A DNA stretch of 9,853 nucleotides. It comes from Proteiniphilum sp. UBA4084 (GTDB lineage Bacteria > Bacteroidota > Bacteroidia > Bacteroidales > Dysgonomonadaceae). The DNA lies in contig DFYK01000052.1 in assembly GCA_002383605.1 (NCBI GenBank), positions 1,314 through 11,166 on the forward strand. Direction: 5' to 3'. The notes under the pieces are model-generated. The model made no database searches and had not been told where the DNA came from. It worked only from the letters and a program-made list of their open reading frames with translations. The stretch's first letter is position 1; each line of letters opens with the position of its first letter. The position numbers and the translations under genes were made by a program. Below, one piece after another: positions 1 to 7,410 of the stretch.

Positions 1-1
1 G

Positions 2-1885
2 AGCCCGGATGGGAATTTGCAGGTTTCAATTTTACTAAAAGAGGGAACCATGCATTATAATGTGTCATATAAGGGAGCAACTATGCTCGAAGACTCCCCG
101 CTGGGCATGATCACCAATGTCAGTGATTTTAGCCGTGATCTCCAATTTGTGGAAAAAAGCGAACGGATAATCAACAACAGTTACAGCATAAAAACCGCCA
201 AGCAGAGCCGGATCAACAATCTCGCACACGAGGTAGTGGCCACCTATGAGACACCCCAAAAGGAAAGGATCAGCATCACGTTTCGGGTGAGCAACAACGA
301 CGTTGCCTTCAAATATGTGCTGGCACAGCAGGGAGAAAAGGCCCGTTGCATCATTGAAAAGGAGTTATCGGGATTCAAATTTCCGCAATACACCACTACT
401 TTTCTCGCCCCGCAGGCAACGCCCATGATTGGCTGGATGCGTACCAAACCCAGTTATGAAGAGGAGTATGTGCCGGATGAACCGGTGGGAACGCCTTCCA
501 AATATGGTATAGGATATACCTTCCCGGGCCTGTTTCATGTAGGAGATAACGGATGGGCGCTGGTTTCAGAAACGGGAGTAGGGAGCCTGTACTGTGGAGC
601 AAAACTCAGTGAGGGAACCCCTGAAGGACTTTACACCATTGCTTTTCCCGAAGAAGGAGAAAATAACGGCATCGGCAATGCCCAACCTGCAATTTCCTTG
701 CCGGGAGAAACGCCCTGGCGCACCATCACCGTGGGTGATAACCTGAAACCGATCGTGGAGACCACCATCGCCCTCGATGTAGTGGAACCGCTTTATGAAC
801 CTTCCATTGATTATTCCTTCGGTCGCTCTACCTGGAGCTGGCTGCTCTGGCAGGATGGAAGCATCAACTTCGAGGATCAGAAAAAATACATCGACCTCTC
901 CGCCGCGATGGGATATGAGTTGGTGTTGATCGACAACTGGTGGGATACCCGCATTGGACGGGAGAAGATTGAGGAGCTGGCACAATATGCTGCCGCAAAG
1001 GGAGTAGGTATCTCACTCTGGTACAACTCCAACGGCTTCTGGAGTGATGCGCCCCAGGGACCTAAAAACAGGATGAGCACCTCTGTTGCCCGAAAAAAAG
1101 AAATGGCCTGGCTGCAAAGCATCGGCGTAAAGGGGATCAAAGTCGACTTCTTTGGTGGTGACAAACAGGAAACCATGCAACTCTACGAAGATATCCTGTC
1201 TGATGCAAACGATTACGGACTGGCAGTGATCTTTCACGGATGCACGCTCCCCCGCGGCTGGGAAAGAATGTACCCCAACTTTGCAGGAAGTGAAGCAGTG
1301 CTTGCATCGGAGAATCTCATCTTTACCCAGCACGCCAACGATCAGGAAGCCTACAACGCCGCATTGCATCCGTTTATCCGGAACAGCGTCGCCTCCATGG
1401 ATTTCGGGCCGGTGTTGCTGAACAAACGGCACAATCGCAACAACGACGGCGGCAACATGCGCCGCACGACAGAAACATTTCAACTGGCCACCGCCGTCAT
1501 CTTTCAAACACCGGTACAAAACTTTGGTATCACACCCAATAACCTGCAGGATTGCCCTTCATTTGTGATCGATTTTATGCGGAACATCCCTACACTGTGG
1601 AATGAAACACGGTTCATCGACGGGTATCCCGGCAAATATGTGGTGCTGGCCCGGCGCCACGGAGAACAATGGTATGTGGCTGCCATCAACGCAGAAAAAG
1701 AAGTGAAGAAAATTGAGGTGAAACTCCCCAAGCTTGCAGGGAAGGATATCCTGCAATATTCCGACAAAAAGGACAGATCGCCACAGCTCAACCGGCTGGC
1801 AATGAGGAAAGATGGCACAATCACACTGACCCTTGAACCGGATGGGGGAACAATCATTACAACCCGGCCTGAACGTACAAAATAA
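2..1885 (+). CDS. GH97 family glycoside hydrolase, probably retaining type (alpha-galactosidase or beta-L-arabinopyranosidase); 5' end outside window
   Basis: This is a glycosidase of family GH97, probably periplasmic, that would remove terminal alpha-galactose or the similarly shaped beta-L-arabinopyranose from oligosaccharides. The reading frame is open to the left edge, and the residues before the TTG at 17 (SPDGNLQVSI) are the usual GH97 N-terminal strand. The gene therefore starts upstream, and any signal peptide is not visible. Of 627 visible residues, about 5-265 form the N-terminal beta-sandwich, about 270-525 the TIM barrel and about 535-625 the C-terminal beta domain. In the barrel, GIKVDFFGGDKQ carries Asp382 (codon 1145-1147), where retaining GH97 enzymes have the nucleophile. 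Glu437 in LASEN (codon 1310-1312) is the likely acid/base. It lies 55 residues downstream of Asp382, the spacing I recall for the characterised retaining enzyme BT1871. Inverting SusB-type alpha-glucosidases lack this Asp. Family is certain; substrate is inferred. It is the first visible gene of the arabinose operon. Confidence 0.93.
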   Translation, partial: SPDGNLQVSILLKEGTMHYNVSYKGATMLEDSPLGMITNVSDFSRDLQFVEKSERIINNSYSIKTAKQSRINNLAHEVVATYETPQKERISITFRVSNNDVAFKYVLAQQGEKARCIIEKELSGFKFPQYTTTFLAPQATPMIGWMRTKPSYEEEYVPDEPVGTPSKYGIGYTFPGLFHVGDNGWALVSETGVGSLYCGAKLSEGTPEGLYTIAFPEEGENNGIGNAQPAISLPGETPWRTITVGDNLKPIVETTIALDVVEPLYEPSIDYSFGRSTWSWLLWQDGSINFEDQKKYIDLSAAMGYELVLIDNWWDTRIGREKIEELAQYAAAKGVGISLWYNSNGFWSDAPQGPKNRMSTSVARKKEMAWLQSIGVKGIKVDFFGGDKQETMQLYEDILSDANDYGLAVIFHGCTLPRGWERMYPNFAGSEAVLASENLIFTQHANDQEAYNAALHPFIRNSVASMDFGPVLLNKRHNRNNDGGNMRRTTETFQLATAVIFQTPVQNFGITPNNLQDCPSFVIDFMRNIPTLWNETRFIDGYPGKYVVLARRHGEQWYVAAINAEKEVKKIEVKLPKLAGKDILQYSDKKDRSPQLNRLAMRKDGTITLTLEPDGGTIITTRPERTK

Positions 1886-1922
1886 GTTTTTATCTTTACA
1901 CATCATAAAAAAACAGAGAACC

Positions 1923-3464
1923 ATGAGATTAAAAAGAACTTGTCAAATTATCCTGCTGCTGCTCATCGGCAGTGCATCCATCCAGGCACAAAACAGACTG
2001 GTCATTGAAGCAGACCGGGGGAAGAGTATCATCAACCGGCATATTTACGGACATTTTTCAGAGCACCTCGGTCGTTGCATCTATGGCGGATACTGGGTAG
2101 GCGAAGACTCATCCATTCCCAACACCCGGGGAATACGGAATGATGTGGTTCAGGCTTTGAAAGATATCAGTATCCCCAACCTTCGATGGCCGGGAGGCTG
2201 CTTTGCAGACGAATATCACTGGATGGACGGTATTGGCCCGCGTGCCGATCGTCCCAAAATGATCAACACCCACTGGGGTGGTGTGGTAGAAGACAACAGC
2301 TTCGGTACCCATGAATTTCTCGACCTGTGCGAACAACTCAATACCGAAGCCTACATCAGTGCCAATGTGGGAAGCGGCACCGTGGAAGAGATGTCGAAGT
2401 GGATTGAATACGTTACTTTCGATGGCGAGAGCCCAATGGCCAACCTGCGTCGCAAAAACGGACGCACTGAACCCTGGAAAGTTAAATTCTGGGGTATTGG
2501 TAACGAGAGCTGGGGATGTGGTGGGAACATGACACCCGACTACTATTCAGACCTCTACCGTCACTATGCCACCTTTGCCCGGAACTACGGCGACAACCGT
2601 CTTTACAGGATTGCCTGCGGTGCCAACGGAGGTGACTACAACTGGACGGAGACCGTAATGAAGAATGCGGCTCGCCATATGCAGGGCCTGTCACTGCATT
2701 ACTACACGGTGCCCAGAGACTGGGCAAACAAGGGTTCTGCTACCGACTTCGATGAGGCTGAATATTTCACCACCATCGAAAAGACCCTTTTTATGGAAGA
2801 GCTGATCACCAAACATGGTGCCATCATGGATAAATACGATCCCCAAAAGCGGGTCGGCATGATTATCGACGAGTGGGGCACCTGGTACAACGTGGAGCCG
2901 GGCACCAACCCGGGATTCCTCTATCAGCAGAACACACTGCGCGATGCCATCGTGGCCGGGATCAATCTCAACATCTTCAACGCACACAGCGATCGGGTGC
3001 AGATGGCCAACCTGGCGCAGACGGTGAATGTGTTACAGGCTGTGATGCTCACCGACGAGGAAAAGATGCTGCTCACACCCACTTACTGGGTGTTCTACCT
3101 CTACAAGGTACATCAGGACGCAACCCTACTGCCCATCTCTTTTACAGGAAGCAAATACCGCCAGGGTGACCGGGAAATTGATGCGGTCAGTGTGTCTGCA
3201 TCAAAAGATACCAGTGGAAAAATACACATCACCCTGGTGAATGCCGATCCCAATAACGAACAACAAGTCAACACCCAACTGATCGGCGCCACCGTAAAGC
3301 AGGTCAAAGGAGAGATACTCACCTCTCAGAAATTGCAGGATTACAACAGCTTCGAACAACCATCGAAGATAAAAGTGACCGGTTTCAAGGGTGCCAAAAT
3401 ATCTGATAACAACCTAACAGTAACATTGCCCGCCAAATCGGTGGTGATGCTTGAACTACAATAA
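1923..3464 (+). CDS. Exported GH51 alpha-L-arabinofuranosidase, compact AbfA type
   Basis: This 513-residue enzyme hydrolyses terminal alpha-L-arabinofuranosyl residues from arabinan, arabinoxylan or arabinogalactan oligosaccharides with retention, releasing L-arabinose. The ATG at 1923 is chosen over an in-frame ATG at 1833 that overlaps the GH97 gene. It directly opens a Sec signal peptide: basic MRLKR, a hydrophobic core at residues 9-16, and probable cleavage after IQA at residue 22, with no lipobox. The barrel follows, with RWPGGCF at 88-94. The acid/base is Glu195 in GIGNESWG, the sugar-binding HYY is at 259-261 and the nucleophile is Glu317 in IIDEWGTWY. A C-terminal beta-sandwich ends with SVVMLELQ. 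Spacing between the two glutamates (122) fits clan A GH51 enzymes. The gene follows GH97 by 37 bases and precedes araD by 11. Most characterised compact GH51 enzymes are intracellular, so the signal peptide is notable. Family and catalytic residues are very secure; the preferred polymer is unknown. Confidence 0.95.
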   Translation: MRLKRTCQIILLLLIGSASIQAQNRLVIEADRGKSIINRHIYGHFSEHLGRCIYGGYWVGEDSSIPNTRGIRNDVVQALKDISIPNLRWPGGCFADEYHWMDGIGPRADRPKMINTHWGGVVEDNSFGTHEFLDLCEQLNTEAYISANVGSGTVEEMSKWIEYVTFDGESPMANLRRKNGRTEPWKVKFWGIGNESWGCGGNMTPDYYSDLYRHYATFARNYGDNRLYRIACGANGGDYNWTETVMKNAARHMQGLSLHYYTVPRDWANKGSATDFDEAEYFTTIEKTLFMEELITKHGAIMDKYDPQKRVGMIIDEWGTWYNVEPGTNPGFLYQQNTLRDAIVAGINLNIFNAHSDRVQMANLAQTVNVLQAVMLTDEEKMLLTPTYWVFYLYKVHQDATLLPISFTGSKYRQGDREIDAVSVSASKDTSGKIHITLVNADPNNEQQVNTQLIGATVKQVKGEILTSQKLQDYNSFEQPSKIKVTGFKGAKISDNNLTVTLPAKSVVMLELQ

Positions 3465-3475
3465 AAATTACACGG

Positions 3476-4165
3476 ATGAATATAGAAGTATTAAAAGAAG
3501 CGGTCTTCCGTGCCAACCTCGATCTGGTGGAACATGGACTGGTGATCTTCACCTGGGGAAACGTGAGCGGGATCGACAGGGAACAGAACCTGGTCGTCAT
3601 CAAACCTTCGGGTGTATCCTATGACAATATGAAGGCAGCCGACATGGTGGTGACCGATATGGAAGGTAATGTGGTGGAAGGCAATTACAAGCCTTCTTCC
3701 GACACGGCAACCCATCTCGAACTTTACAAAGCCTTTCCGGCAATCGGAGGTATTGTCCACACCCACTCCACATTCGCCACTGCCTGGGCACAGGCAGGAT
3801 GCGACATCCCCATCATCGGCACCACGCATGCCGACTATTTCAGCAGCGACATCCCCTGTACGCGCGACATGACCGAAGCAGAGGTGAAAGGAGAATATGA
3901 GAAAGAAACAGGCACCGTCATCATTGAACGATTCAAAGAGTTGAATCCGGTACATATCCCCGGTGTGCTGGTAAAAAACCACGGTCCTTTCTCCTGGGGC
4001 AAAGATCCGCACGAGGCAGTGCACAACGCCGTGGTAATGGAGCAGGTAGCCAAGATGGCTTTTATAGCCGGGCAGGTAAATCCCGCACTCACCATGAATG
4101 AGCTGCTCGTACAGAAGCACTTTTTTAGGAAACATGGCCCCAATGCCTATTACGGACAGAAATAA
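3476..4165 (+). CDS. araD: L-ribulose-5-phosphate 4-epimerase
   Basis: AraD is a cytoplasmic class II aldolase-family enzyme that interconverts L-ribulose 5-phosphate and D-xylulose 5-phosphate by retro-aldol cleavage and re-addition. It is the last step of the isomerase route for L-arabinose. The 229 residues match the usual length of about 231. The divalent metal (zinc in E. coli) ligands are His95 and His97 in VHTHS and His169 in KNHGPF. Asp76 in PSSDT, Asp120 in TTHADYF and Tyr226 in the C-terminal AYYGQ match residues implicated in E. coli catalysis, and GNVSG at 28-32 fits the phosphate-binding loop. Alignment with E. coli AraD is nearly colinear over the whole chain, so the closely related UlaF/SgbE paralogues are less likely, and the adjacent araA and araB settle the assignment. 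The start lies 11 bases after the GH51 stop, which suggests translational coupling. No strong ribosome site is seen. Confidence 0.97.
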   Translation: MNIEVLKEAVFRANLDLVEHGLVIFTWGNVSGIDREQNLVVIKPSGVSYDNMKAADMVVTDMEGNVVEGNYKPSSDTATHLELYKAFPAIGGIVHTHSTFATAWAQAGCDIPIIGTTHADYFSSDIPCTRDMTEAEVKGEYEKETGTVIIERFKELNPVHIPGVLVKNHGPFSWGKDPHEAVHNAVVMEQVAKMAFIAGQVNPALTMNELLVQKHFFRKHGPNAYYGQK

Positions 4166-4200
4166 AATAACAGCATATAGATCAATAAAAAATAAACAAC

Positions 4201-5706
4201 ATGGAATTTAAAAATCAGGAAGTATGGTTTGTTACGGGAGCACAGCTCCTGTACGGAGGCGATGCGGTAGTAACCGTAAATGCCCACTCTGAAGAGATTG
4301 TAAAGGGACTCAATGAGGCCGGCACACTGCCGGTGAAGGTGGTTTACAAGGGTACGGCCAACTCATCGCCGGAGGTAGAAAAAGTTTTTAAGGAAGCCAA
4401 CACGGCCCCTGAATGTGTGGGCATCATCACCTGGATGCACACCTTCTCACCGGCGAAGATGTGGATCAAAGGACTGCAGAATTTCCACAAGCCACTGTTG
4501 CACCTGCACACACAGTTCAACAAGGAGATACCCTGGAGCGAGATCGACATGGACTTCATGAACCTGAACCAGTCGGCTCACGGCGACCGTGAATTTGGTC
4601 ATATTGTTACCCGGATGCGCAAAAACAGAAAAGTGGTTGTGGGACATTGGTCCGACGTCAAGGTGCAGGATCGCATCGCTGTATGGATGCGGGTAGCTGC
4701 TGCCTGGGCCGATGCACAGGACATGGTGATTGTGCGTTTCGGCGACAACATGAACAACGTGGCCGTCACCGATGGCGATCGTCTGGAAGCAGAACTGCGT
4801 CTGGGTTATCACGTAGACTATTATGCCATTGGCGATCTGGTAGCCTATCAGGACAAAGTGACCGAACAGGAGGTAGACGCGCTGGTAGCTGAGTACGAAC
4901 AGCTCTACACCATTGCCGACAACTGCAGAAAAGAAGCAAAAGATCACGGACAGGTACGCGAGGCTGCGCGCATAGAAATTGCGCTTCGTCGTTTTCTGAA
5001 AGATAAAAATGCTAAGGCCTTCACCACCAACTTCGATGCCCTGCACGGGTTGAACCAGCTACCCGGACTGGCCAGTCAGCGCCTGATGGCGGAAGGATAT
5101 GGCTTCGGAGCCGAAGGAGACTGGAAAACAGCAGCCCTGCTGCGCACCATCTGGGTGATGTCGCAGGGACTCAAGGGAGGATGCTCCTTCCTCGAAGATT
5201 ACACCTACCACTTCAAGGGTGAAAAAAGTGCCATCCTGCAGTCACACATGCTGGAGGTATCACCGCAGATCACCAGCCAGAAACCGCGCCTGGAGGTTCA
5301 TCCCCTGGGCATCGGCGGAAAAGCGGATCCCGCACGCCTTGTATTTACAGCTGATGCCGGAAAAGGATTAGCTGCCACGATTGTGGACATGGGCAACCGC
5401 TTCCGCATGATCGTCAACAACGTAGATGTGCTGGAGCCGGAAGCAGCCCTTCCCAAGCTGCCTGTAGCCAGTTCGCTCTGGATACCTCAGCCCAGCCTCG
5501 AGATTGGCGCTGCAGCCTGGATTTATGCCGGAGGTACACACCACTCGGCCTTCTCCTACGCACTCACGAATGAATATTTTGAAGATTATGCCGACATTGC
5601 CGGCATCGAATTGATGACCATCGACAAGAATACGACCATCAACAACTTCAAGTTCGAACTCAAGGTGAACGAAGTATATTACCTGCTCAATAAATCGTTG
5701 CAGTAA
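4201..5706 (+). CDS. araA: L-arabinose isomerase
   Basis: AraA converts L-arabinose to L-ribulose in the cytoplasm using a divalent metal, usually manganese. It is the first intracellular step after arabinose is released and imported. The 501-residue chain has the normal length for the family. Metal ligands at the positions expected from E. coli AraA are Glu305 (GFGAEGDWK), Glu332 (FLEDYTYHF), His349 (QSHML) and His448 (GGTHHSAFS). The N-terminal WFVTGAQLLYG and the segment THLH-like HLHTQFN with the following MNLNQSAHGDREFG are family hallmarks of the N-terminal Rossmann-like domain. The gene follows araD after 35 bases of very AT-rich sequence with no hairpin, and araB follows after 23 bases. 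The ATG at 4201 fits the family N-terminus, and the leader AATAAACAAC has no Shine-Dalgarno match, as is usual in Bacteroidota. No residue expected to be essential is missing. Confidence 0.98.
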   Translation: MEFKNQEVWFVTGAQLLYGGDAVVTVNAHSEEIVKGLNEAGTLPVKVVYKGTANSSPEVEKVFKEANTAPECVGIITWMHTFSPAKMWIKGLQNFHKPLLHLHTQFNKEIPWSEIDMDFMNLNQSAHGDREFGHIVTRMRKNRKVVVGHWSDVKVQDRIAVWMRVAAAWADAQDMVIVRFGDNMNNVAVTDGDRLEAELRLGYHVDYYAIGDLVAYQDKVTEQEVDALVAEYEQLYTIADNCRKEAKDHGQVREAARIEIALRRFLKDKNAKAFTTNFDALHGLNQLPGLASQRLMAEGYGFGAEGDWKTAALLRTIWVMSQGLKGGCSFLEDYTYHFKGEKSAILQSHMLEVSPQITSQKPRLEVHPLGIGGKADPARLVFTADAGKGLAATIVDMGNRFRMIVNNVDVLEPEAALPKLPVASSLWIPQPSLEIGAAAWIYAGGTHHSAFSYALTNEYFEDYADIAGIELMTIDKNTTINNFKFELKVNEVYYLLNKSLQ

Positions 5707-5729
5707 CCCATCTTATTAAAAGAAAGATT

Positions 5730-7403
5730 ATGGCTAAATATGTAATCGGACTGGACTATGGTTCCGACTCCTGTCGTGCCATCATTGCCGATGCGTCCAA
5801 TGGCAATGAAATTGCCACCTCGGTGAAATATTACCCCCGATGGAAAGAGGGTAAATATTGCGATCCACGCAACAACCGCTACCGCCAGCATCCGCTGGAT
5901 TATATCGAAGTGCTGGAGGAGAGCATCCGCGAGGCGCTCTCCAAAGCACCCGCAGGTGTAGCAGAAAATGTAGTGGGCATGGGATTCGATACCACCGGGT
6001 CGACTCCGGTGCTGACCGACGAAGCAGGTACACCGCTGGCATTGCTGCCTGAGTTTGCCGAAAACCCCAATGCCATGTTCGTCCTCTGGAAGGACCATAC
6101 GGCCGTAAAAGAGGCCGATGAGATCAACCGGCTCGCGAAGAATTGGGAAATTGACTATACCGCTTACGAAGGAGGCATCTACTCCTCCGAGTGGGTGTGG
6201 GCCAAGATGCTCCATGTGTTGCGGGAAGATGAACAGGTACGCGATGCAGCCTACTCCTGGGTAGAGCATTGCGACTGGTTACCGGGGCTGATTACCGGAA
6301 ACGCCAAGCCGGAGACCATGCCACGCAGCCGCTGTGCTGCGGGACATAAGGCCATGTGGCACGCGTCGTGGGGCGGTCTGCCATCCGAAGCGTTCCTCAC
6401 AGCACTCGACCCGGTGCTGGCAGGATACCGTGCCCGTCTTTTTGAGGAGACCTGCCCGAGCAATGTGAAGGTGGGAAACCTGACCGCAGCATGGGCTGAG
6501 CGGCTTGGGCTGACCACAAACGTGGCCGTTGCCGTGGGTGCTTTCGACTGTCATATCGGTGCTGTGGGTGTAGAAATTAAACCGGGTGATTTTGTCCGGG
6601 TGATTGGCACCTCCACCTGTGACATCATGGCGGTACCCTATAAAGAGATGAAAGATAAGCTGATACCCGGCATCTGCGGACAGGTGGATGGCTCTGTCAT
6701 TCCCGGCATGATTGGACTCGAAGCCGGTCAGTCCGGATTCGGCGACATCTACGCCTGGTTTAAACGCCTCCTGGAGTGGCCGTTGCAAAACATACTGAGC
6801 AAAACAAACCTGCTGGATGCCGCCACCAAAGAGAAGCTGATTGAGGAGGTAGCCGATGCCATCATTCCCGAACTGACCAGGGAGGCTGAAAAGGTTCCCG
6901 TCACGGAGAGCACCATCATGGCAACGGACTGGATGAACGGGCGCCGCACGCCCGACGCCAACCAGCTGCTGCAGGGATCCATTACGGGACTCACACTGGG
7001 CAGCTCCGCTCCCCTCATCTTCCGTGCCCTGGTGGAAGCCACCGCCTTTGGTTCGAAAGCCATTGTGGATCGATTCCTTGAAAACGGGGTCGAGATCAAA
7101 CAGGTGATCGGTATCGGTGGTATCTCGCTGAAGTCGCCCTTTGTGATGCAGACCCTGGCCGATGTGCTGGGCATGTCGATCAAGGTGGCCAAAACAGAGC
7201 AGGCCTGTGCCTTTGGTGGAGCAATGTTTGCTGCCGTCGTGGCGGGTGAATATGAAAAGGTGGAAGAGGCACAGGATGCCATGGGCCAGGGTTTTGCCTT
7301 CACCTATCATCCCAACCACGAAAACCATGCACTCTACAGCGAGCTGTACAAAAAATACCAACAACTGGGAAAATTCACCGAGGAGAATACCATCCCAGCC
7401 TAA
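5730..7403 (+). CDS. araB: Ribulokinase (L-ribulokinase, FGGY family)
   Basis: AraB phosphorylates L-ribulose with ATP to L-ribulose 5-phosphate, linking AraA and AraD. The 557 residues fit bacterial AraB, which is longer than xylulokinase or glycerol kinase. The N-terminal phosphate-1 loop is LDYGSDSCR at 8-16. GMGFDTTGSTP at 83-93 and WKDHTA at 120-125 are AraB-like substrate-side motifs. The catalytic base is probably Asp273 in GAFDCHIGAVG, followed by the GTSTCD segment at 293-298. The C-terminal half contains GIGGISLKSP at 461-470, the FGGY-type adenosine-binding motif. The presence of araA and araD on the same strand excludes a kinase for another sugar with reasonable certainty. It starts 23 bases after araA, with the purine-rich AAAAGAAAGATT just before the ATG. 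Only 7 bases separate its stop from the next gene, which points to a continuing transcript. No internal stop or frameshift is seen. Confidence 0.97.
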   Translation: MAKYVIGLDYGSDSCRAIIADASNGNEIATSVKYYPRWKEGKYCDPRNNRYRQHPLDYIEVLEESIREALSKAPAGVAENVVGMGFDTTGSTPVLTDEAGTPLALLPEFAENPNAMFVLWKDHTAVKEADEINRLAKNWEIDYTAYEGGIYSSEWVWAKMLHVLREDEQVRDAAYSWVEHCDWLPGLITGNAKPETMPRSRCAAGHKAMWHASWGGLPSEAFLTALDPVLAGYRARLFEETCPSNVKVGNLTAAWAERLGLTTNVAVAVGAFDCHIGAVGVEIKPGDFVRVIGTSTCDIMAVPYKEMKDKLIPGICGQVDGSVIPGMIGLEAGQSGFGDIYAWFKRLLEWPLQNILSKTNLLDAATKEKLIEEVADAIIPELTREAEKVPVTESTIMATDWMNGRRTPDANQLLQGSITGLTLGSSAPLIFRALVEATAFGSKAIVDRFLENGVEIKQVIGIGGISLKSPFVMQTLADVLGMSIKVAKTEQACAFGGAMFAAVVAGEYEKVEEAQDAMGQGFAFTYHPNHENHALYSELYKKYQQLGKFTEENTIPA

Positions 7404-7410
7404 ACAGAAA

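Noticed and set aside
17..19. TTG as the start codon of the GH97 gene
   Set aside because: The frame is open to the left edge, and the residues before it fit the conserved GH97 N-terminal strand, so the true start and signal peptide lie upstream of the window.
1891..1898. TATCTTTA in the gap before the compact GH51, resembling the Bacteroides -7 element TAnnTTTG
   Set aside because: The last base does not match and there is no TTTG-like -33 box at the right distance upstream, so an internal promoter is not supported.
1833..1922. Longer start for the compact GH51 at the ATG at 1833
   Set aside because: It would place 30 polar residues in front of a clear signal peptide and overlap the GH97 gene by over 50 bases; the ATG at 1923 is far better.
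3491..4135. A 214-codon open frame on the minus strand opposite araD
   Set aside because: It is in register with araD, which is nearly colinear with the E. coli enzyme; the reverse frame has no recognisable domain.
5710..5728. ATCTT...AAGAT inverted repeat between araA and araB
   Set aside because: It is a five-pair AT-rich stem with a nine-base loop and no T tract, too weak for a terminator or operator and likely by chance.
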